Both the position numbers and the translations under genes were made by a program. The notes under the pieces were generated by a model, which was not told the origin of the DNA, did no database searches, and was given only the letters and a program-made list of their open reading frames with translations. Below, piece after piece: positions 58,810 through 64,000 of a DNA stretch of 64,000 bases (its first letter is position 1; every line of letters begins with the position of its first letter). The DNA is from Podarcis raffonei (lineage: Eukaryota > Chordata > Lepidosauria > Squamata > Lacertidae): contig NC_070613.1 of the NCBI RefSeq assembly GCF_027172205.1, positions 9,495,501-9,559,500 of the forward strand, read 5' to 3'.

Positions 58810-59930
58810 TGCTAAAAGTGACAGCACTTGCTATCAGCTGTAAGGACATTGGTATCAGACAATAAGGCTTTTGGTACCCAGTGACATCTATTGTGTTGCT
58901 ATATTACAGTAATACTGCAAGAATTCAAGCTGTTTCCAGTGATCTTGACCCAGCCTTTCATTTTCTGATAGGTTTTGACATCTACAACTACTGCTCAGCA
59001 ATAACACTGATAATTTGACTTGGAATAAGTTCTTTAAAAATGCTGTTTTGTGTGAAGAGTTTTGCTATTAGCTTTTGGGCAGACATCAGACTTTTAGTTT
59101 TTTTAAAAAAAATGCAGCTAGCAAGCACACAGTGGCTCGATTTTAGCAGAACCTTTTAGCCCTCTTTCTAGGTTTCAATTTTAATTGTGACAGCTGTTCA
59201 CCTTGATTTTATATGTCAAAATATTTAATGTTTAAAATTCCCAAATAACGCTTTACAATTTGACTCTCTCTGGGCACCCATGTAGAAGAGGCGAATGTGT
59301 TTTCAACTTCCAAGGCTGCAATCCAGGTTACAGTGCTTCCTTGCAGAACAGCTGCTACAGTACTCTTAACTCCATCCCTGGCACATGCAGGTGGGATGGC
59401 ATAGCCTCCACAATCCTCCTCCTCTAGTCAATGCCACATTAAAGTTATCTGGGAGACAGGGAGGTGCATGCAGACCTCTTGACTATACACATGCCAAAGA
59501 GGTAGGAAATGTACCTAAACAACTACTTCATTCTCCTGTTGGATACCTTACTTGTTAGAAATCTCTCTTGAAAGAATAGTTTCAAGGTGAACGTAAGCAA
59601 CTTTATTTCTTCTGAGCCTCTGCAAATTAAAAGTGACGATTCTAAACATGCATGCATGGTAAAATAATTGAATTTCATTTTTTCTTTTCAAATTAAGTGT
59701 GTTCTAATGACAGGTATGTGTTGACTTGAGCAAAGAAGCTAATATCATGTAGGATTGTACCCGATGGCGAGACTGTTGCTTTTTAGGGAGGCTGATTCCT
59801 CTCCTGAGCTCTGAACACGGCTTTATTCAACATGAATAACAGATGTTCTATATCACACTAGCTGTGTTGAATGGTATATTTCAAAATGGTTTGTTTGTTG
59901 AAGATTAAAAATAAACCATTTTTGGAAAAT
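58810..59930 (+). other. GORASP1: GORASP1 3' UTR with polyadenylation signal
   Basis: About 1.1 kb of AT-rich, non-coding, apparently repeat-free sequence follows the stop codon (58807-58809). AATAAA is present at 59910-59915, so cleavage is expected shortly after. The end is inferred from this hexamer only. Confidence 0.65.
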
Positions 59931-61350
59931 ACTTGTGGAAAGTGCTCTCTGCAGAAGTAAAGTTGCCGTTTTGGTCCTGCTTATTATTCACTAGCTCCTA
60001 GAATAATGTTCAATCCAAACTCTCGATCTGCCACAATAGGTGTCTTGATGCAGCTCAGCCAGAGCAAGTCCCCCACCCACTGTAACCTAAGTTGGCGCAA
60101 AGTCATCGCCCCCAAGGGAAATGACCAGGGCAAGGAGATACATCTATTCCAAACCTTTTTCAGGTCAGTCTCGTGATCTAGGGCCCAAACTCCCACCCAC
60201 ACTCATCAGCCAGCAGTAGCACCTTCCAAAGTGTTCTATTCAGAGTTTGGATAGGAATAACAGCTCCTTAGAGCCAGGATTATCTTGTACACCTTATATT
60301 TCATGGTTTCAGAACTTGGAGAACTAGGCATATATATATATATAAAATAAATAAATATGCGCGCTCACCTCTCGACTGGCAGTCAAAATTTTGAGCAGGT
60401 AGGTCAAGGGTACACCCTTTGCCAGTTCAATTTGTGCTTAAGCAAGTAACCAAATAGTCAAAAATAAGCAATAGAAGAGGAAGAGGAAAAAAACAACTTG
60501 TAGCACACCACTCTGTGCCAGCAAATCCCTGGGGCCAAGTCCCAAGAGGCCCTGATGGTTGCTGTATAAGGGTAGCACAGATGGAGAATGAGAAGAAACC
60601 CTGGTATGGGCTTAGGAGGAGGAGATAGGAAAATTAGGGGAGGAAAATTAGGGGAGGGGAGGTTGATCCTCAAATCTATGTATCCAATAGCCTTCCCCCA
60701 CCAACTGTTACTTGGGAGGTGTTGGGTCCAGAACACGGTTGAGGCAGCTGTGCGCCTGGTGAAATGGGATGTGATGCCCAAAAGAGCCACCCACCCAGGG
60801 GGCCCTGGCAAAGAGTGACCTGCAGTTGAACTGCTGATGGGGTTGCCCACCAGGCATACCCCTTGAAAGTTTGACTTCCTGCCAGTGGAGAGCTGGGCAC
60901 TGACAACCCACACAGGATCCTCTTCCCCCACTACTGAAGAACAAGAAAAAAATGGATAGTCCCAGTTGTTGAGTTTAGTATTTGTCAACACAGACAAGCA
61001 GCAGCTCTCCTGAGATTGTTGGGTCTTTCCCAATCTATGTAGAGATGCCAGAGACTGGACCTGGAACCTTCTGCCTGCATAGCTAGCGCTCAAACACACA
61101 ACCCAAAAAAGCAGCACAGAGGCCAACTTTGTAGCCTGACTTGAGGACTAAGCAGAACTACTCTTAATATACACACATATCTGACACTGCGGTGCAGTTG
61201 ATAGGGCAAGTGTGCAAAAGGTCCACGGTTGTTCTGTGCGCTAATTTTGGTTTCAGGAACTTTGAAGAGCTTTCTGGCAATACCTGGCCAAGGAATTTAT
61301 GATCACATATTTAAAACAAAAATGACCAAAGCTGCTTAGGAATGTTAGCT
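59931..61350. other. GORASP1-WDR48 intergenic gap
   Basis: Short gap between the inferred 3' ends of two convergent genes. It contains a small TA/AT tract near 60330-60355 and otherwise no gene or repeat family that I can recognise. The longest open frame (222 codons on the minus strand, 60458-61126) is low in complexity and matches nothing I know. Confidence 0.5.
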
Positions 61351-63518
61351 AAAGATTTTTTATTATTATTTCTATACAATTGTTCAATACATGTTCATCC
61401 TTTTGGCATTACAGGCCCTCTGTCAACCTTTCCTGAAACTACATTGCTGGGATTGTAGAAAATAAAAAGTTTAGAATCTTGGCTGATTTTTTAAAAACAC
61501 ACACAAAAGGGAGAGGAAGAGGGGAGAGTTAAAGTTAACTTTCAATGAAGACATGGAGAGCACAAAATTTAAAATTAGGTCGATAAGAACAAAGCCCCTC
61601 TCCAATATAAATCAATTCAGGACAAATTTACAGTTGTTTAACCAATGAATTTACCAACTTCACTAAAGTGTGCAGTGTAGCACAGATGTGGCAAACTAGA
61701 TTGCTGTACAGACAAATGGGATTTACAAATGGAAGATGATGTCAAGATGGGAAAGGCGCATGCAAGCTTAATTTCTAACCAGATCTTGTTTAGAGCAGTG
61801 CTTCGTGTCCTCTGGAGCACAAGCGACAATGGTTTAGGGACAACCCAAAGCTCATCTTTTTGTAACATGGCAGTTGCTTTGAAAATCTGATGTGTATGAA
61901 AGCAAGTGCTCCGTGGGGTACTCAACCACCCCAAGACAAAAGCTAAGAGGAAAATATCCAAAAGGTGCTGTAATGTTGCATTTTGTCTTTCTACCACAGT
62001 TGGCGTGGGAGGGTGGGGGAAGGACACATAATCCCCAAAACACCCATAAAAGGCAGTCAAATGACTCGTAAGTATCAGAATCTGGATATTTTCCACTTGG
62101 TTGGTGCAACATTCATTTGTGGACAATTACCAGATGACATGGGAAGTATTAACGGCATGCCACCGGCCTGCATGTTGCTCAATTTTAAGCAGCTCCCATG
62201 CAGCAAAAAAAGTGCTGGCATTAGGGCTTACCAGTTGCCTTTCAACAGTGAAGCAAAACCAAGATGTTTTGCAGGCTATAGCTTACATCTAGCTGCCACC
62301 ATTAAGGAAGAGAGGAGTGTTCATCTAGCAGGCAGGGACCTAACTTTACTATACTGCCTCTTTTAAAAAGGCACTTGTGCTTCTGTTTCAAATAAAAACC
62401 ACTTTACAATATTTTGTTATCGGGATGTTTGTTTTCCAGTTGAACTTTGAATTCAAACTCAGCTTTTCTTGCCCGGAAGATCGAAGTGTTCCCCTGCTCC
62501 CGCTTACAATAAGTTAGATTCTACAAGAGTATGAGAATATGAAAAAGCTGTAAAATGTATTTTTTCTTTTTAAGAAATGGTTGAAAAGAAAAGCTAAGCT
62601 GTATACAGCTTGCAACATCAACAAAAACATCCAAAAAATGCATATAAAAACCATAGGAGGAAAATCTGCAACTCCTTTTTTCCCCATCACGACTATTACG
62701 GCACGTTTATAGAATGCGCCACGATGTTAAAACGTAGAGCACAATTGCTTGGAATTGCGATCAATGAGCCACCTTAGGGGAAAAAGCGGAACTACAGAAG
62801 TTACATTTTTAAAACTCTAGTTGAAGGGCTTGAAATATTCCATTATGATGCACTGCACCATTGTACTGACCCTATTATCACACAATCTACTGATTTTTGC
62901 TCCGATCACAGCTGAAAGACAATCAACAAGCCTCAAGGGATTTAACCCTTTTGGCTTACGTTACAGAGACTGTTTTACTCAACTGTACAATAGCGTTGTC
63001 TTCTCTAGGAAATCTGTCTCGAGAAGTGGCCAAAATTGACTCTTCATGAAAAAGTATGCACTGTTTACATGGAATGTATTAACAAAGTACAGCACATGCA
63101 GTTTTTTACACGGTGAACGAGTTTAGCAACAGGGCTGAGAAACCTTTTTCACAACAAGCTTGAGCGGATGACGGTATGATAAAACCTTGGAAATGAAAAC
63201 CGAAATAAGAACCCCCCCACAGACAGCTGCACTGGATCACCTGGTCGCTGTACACCTCACAAAACAGGAACCACGCAAGGGCTTCTCATGTCACTCCCAC
63301 TTGTACCTTGGTAAGGACAGGCTTTAGTTTTAGGTCATAGAGATTTGTCTATATTACAGATTTATTAGTCACTTCAATTCAAGTAGATTCTGTCCACACT
63401 GAGGCATTAGAAGTGTCAGATCTACCTTAGGGTTTCAGTTGGCTTCTAGAGCGCTACAGCTGGAACCAGGACAGGAAGCTCAAGTAAGTTAATAAACCGG
63501 TTGGGCCCGCCACTTGGC
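61351..63518 (-). other. WDR48: Probable WDR48 3' UTR
   Basis: About 2.2 kb of low-complexity-free, non-coding sequence without recognisable mobile elements follows the WDR48 stop. The minus strand reads AATAAA at 61359-61364 within an ATT-rich tract, the likely polyadenylation signal. Several open frames on both strands (for example 61638-62126 minus, 61983-62366 plus) look like chance frames. The UTR extent is inferred. Confidence 0.6.
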
Positions 63519-63614
63519 TCACGTCGACTTCTGGCGGTAGTGGAGAGTCAAGTCGCCACCACTCTTCCATATGAAGTGTTTGACGGTTCGAAGGTCCATA
63601 TTTGGATCCAATAC
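63519..63614 (-). CDS. WDR48: WDR48 (UAF1) terminal coding exon, partial gene
   Basis: WDR48/UAF1 is a WD40-repeat protein that activates the deubiquitinases USP1, USP12 and USP46. Only the last exon is in the window. It encodes [16 protein letters not shown] followed by [15 protein letters not shown] and a TGA stop (63519-63521); I recall these 31 residues as the C-terminal end of human WDR48, in its SUMO-like domain. The acceptor is taken as CAG just before the valine codon (exon edge 63614), giving 96 nt in phase 0. The frame stays open further upstream, but that peptide no longer resembles WDR48, so it is read as intron. The rest of the gene lies beyond the right edge. Orientation is tail to tail with GORASP1. 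Confidence 0.9.
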   Translation of the reverse strand, partial: VLDPNMDLRTVKHFIWKSGGDLTLHYRQKST

Positions 63615-63776
63615 CTGTTCACACAAAACCAATTGGGTTTTTCCATCAGACTCTGATCCCTCTGAAGTTTTTATTCCCTGGCACATATAGACATCCATTC
63701 TCCCCGCCCCCTTATGCATCCCTTGGATGGTACACCTGTATGTACCTAGGTATACAAGCACAGGCCTCAGGATAGC

Positions 63777-63905
63777 TCCGATGATTAGAGTGGTGCTGAT
63801 AACACCAAGGTTGCAGGTTCGATCTCCATAAGGGACAGCTGCAAATTCTTGCCTTGCAGGGGGTTTGACTAGGTGATAGGGTCCCTTCCAGCTCTATGAT
63901 TCTAT
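63777..63905 (+). repeat. tRNA-Ile-derived SINE with CR1-like tail
   Basis: The head (GATTAGAGTGGTGCTGATAA and then GGTTCGATC) has the A-box/B-box arrangement of tRNA-Ile with a GAT anticodon position. The tail (TAGGTGATAGGGTCCCTTCC followed by AGCTCTATGATTCTAT) resembles the 3' end of CR1 LINEs, which suggests mobilisation by CR1. It lies in the last WDR48 intron. A related copy is at 20530-20655. Confidence 0.75.
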
Positions 63906-64000
63906 ATCCCATCTGTTATGAAAGAAGCAATATCCATGTGTCTCCCCTCTAAGCATGCGTCTTTTATTTCCCTGTCAGCCATTAGAAGGCTTGTGCTACA

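Noticed and set aside
60458-61126. 222-codon minus-strand frame between GORASP1 and WDR48
   Set aside because: No known domain, biased composition, no splice or polyadenylation context, and not expected from conserved gene order.
63519-63761. WDR48 last exon extending to 63761
   Set aside because: The frame is open, but the peptide upstream of VLDPNMD does not resemble the WDR48 sequence I recall, and CAG directly before the valine codon is a usable acceptor.
63777-63850. A functional tRNA-Ile gene
   Set aside because: The stem pairings are degraded and the tRNA-like part runs directly into a CR1-type tail, so it is a SINE head.
1-64000. CRISPR arrays, operons or other prokaryotic systems
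   Set aside because: The window is spliced vertebrate DNA. All regular repeats are microsatellites or interspersed elements, with no spacer-repeat array.

Overview
This is a stretch of vertebrate nuclear DNA, almost certainly from a squamate reptile (a lizard). The evidence is the mobile-element mix: Sauria-type tRNA SINEs, BovB (RTE) LINE 3' ends, L2- and CR1-clade LINE ends, an L1 tail, many small TA-flanked MITEs and hAT relics. The genes are large, intron-rich and GT-AG spliced.

Three host genes are present, in the order and orientation known for the human 3p22 neighbourhood (TTC21A, GORASP1, WDR48). (1) TTC21A, minus strand: a complete model of 29 coding exons from 43542 down to 13936. 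The exon lengths sum to 3951 nt, an open frame of 1316 codons plus stop, close to the human length of about 1320 aa. It is a tetratricopeptide-repeat paralogue of IFT139/TTC21B, expected to act in cilia and flagella. (2) GORASP1 (GRASP65), plus strand: a complete model of 9 coding exons, 43987-58809, 422 aa, with N-myristoylation glycine, two GRASP/PDZ domains and a C-terminal SPR region. (3) WDR48 (UAF1), minus strand: only the last coding exon (63519-63614) and a probable 3' UTR of about 2 kb. TTC21A and GORASP1 are head to head, with 444 bp between their start codons inside a CpG-rich bidirectional promoter. GORASP1 and WDR48 are tail to tail.

Layout: 1-13.8 kb is intergenic and repeat-dominated. 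It holds four L2 3' fragments, MITEs, a Sauria SINE, a CR1 tail and a hAT element carrying a 1.37-kb LTR insertion. 13.9-43.5 kb is TTC21A, with BovB, L1, CR1, SINE and fold-back insertions in its introns. 43.5-44.0 kb is the shared promoter. 44.0-59.9 kb is GORASP1, whose first intron has a MITE nested in a SINE. 59.9-61.3 kb is a short intergenic gap. 61.3-64 kb is the 3' end of WDR48.

I see no sign of an unknown multi-gene system. The most unusual structures are repeat architectures: an 83-bp perfect palindrome inside an 11-bp target duplication, a second fold-back of a similar family, a 130-bp near-identical inverted repeat in TTC21A intron 1, a SINE flanked by direct repeats of about 120 bp, and several nested insertions whose empty sites can be read off. 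The best functional lead is the shared promoter, with a candidate RFX X-box beside the TTC21A start codon.
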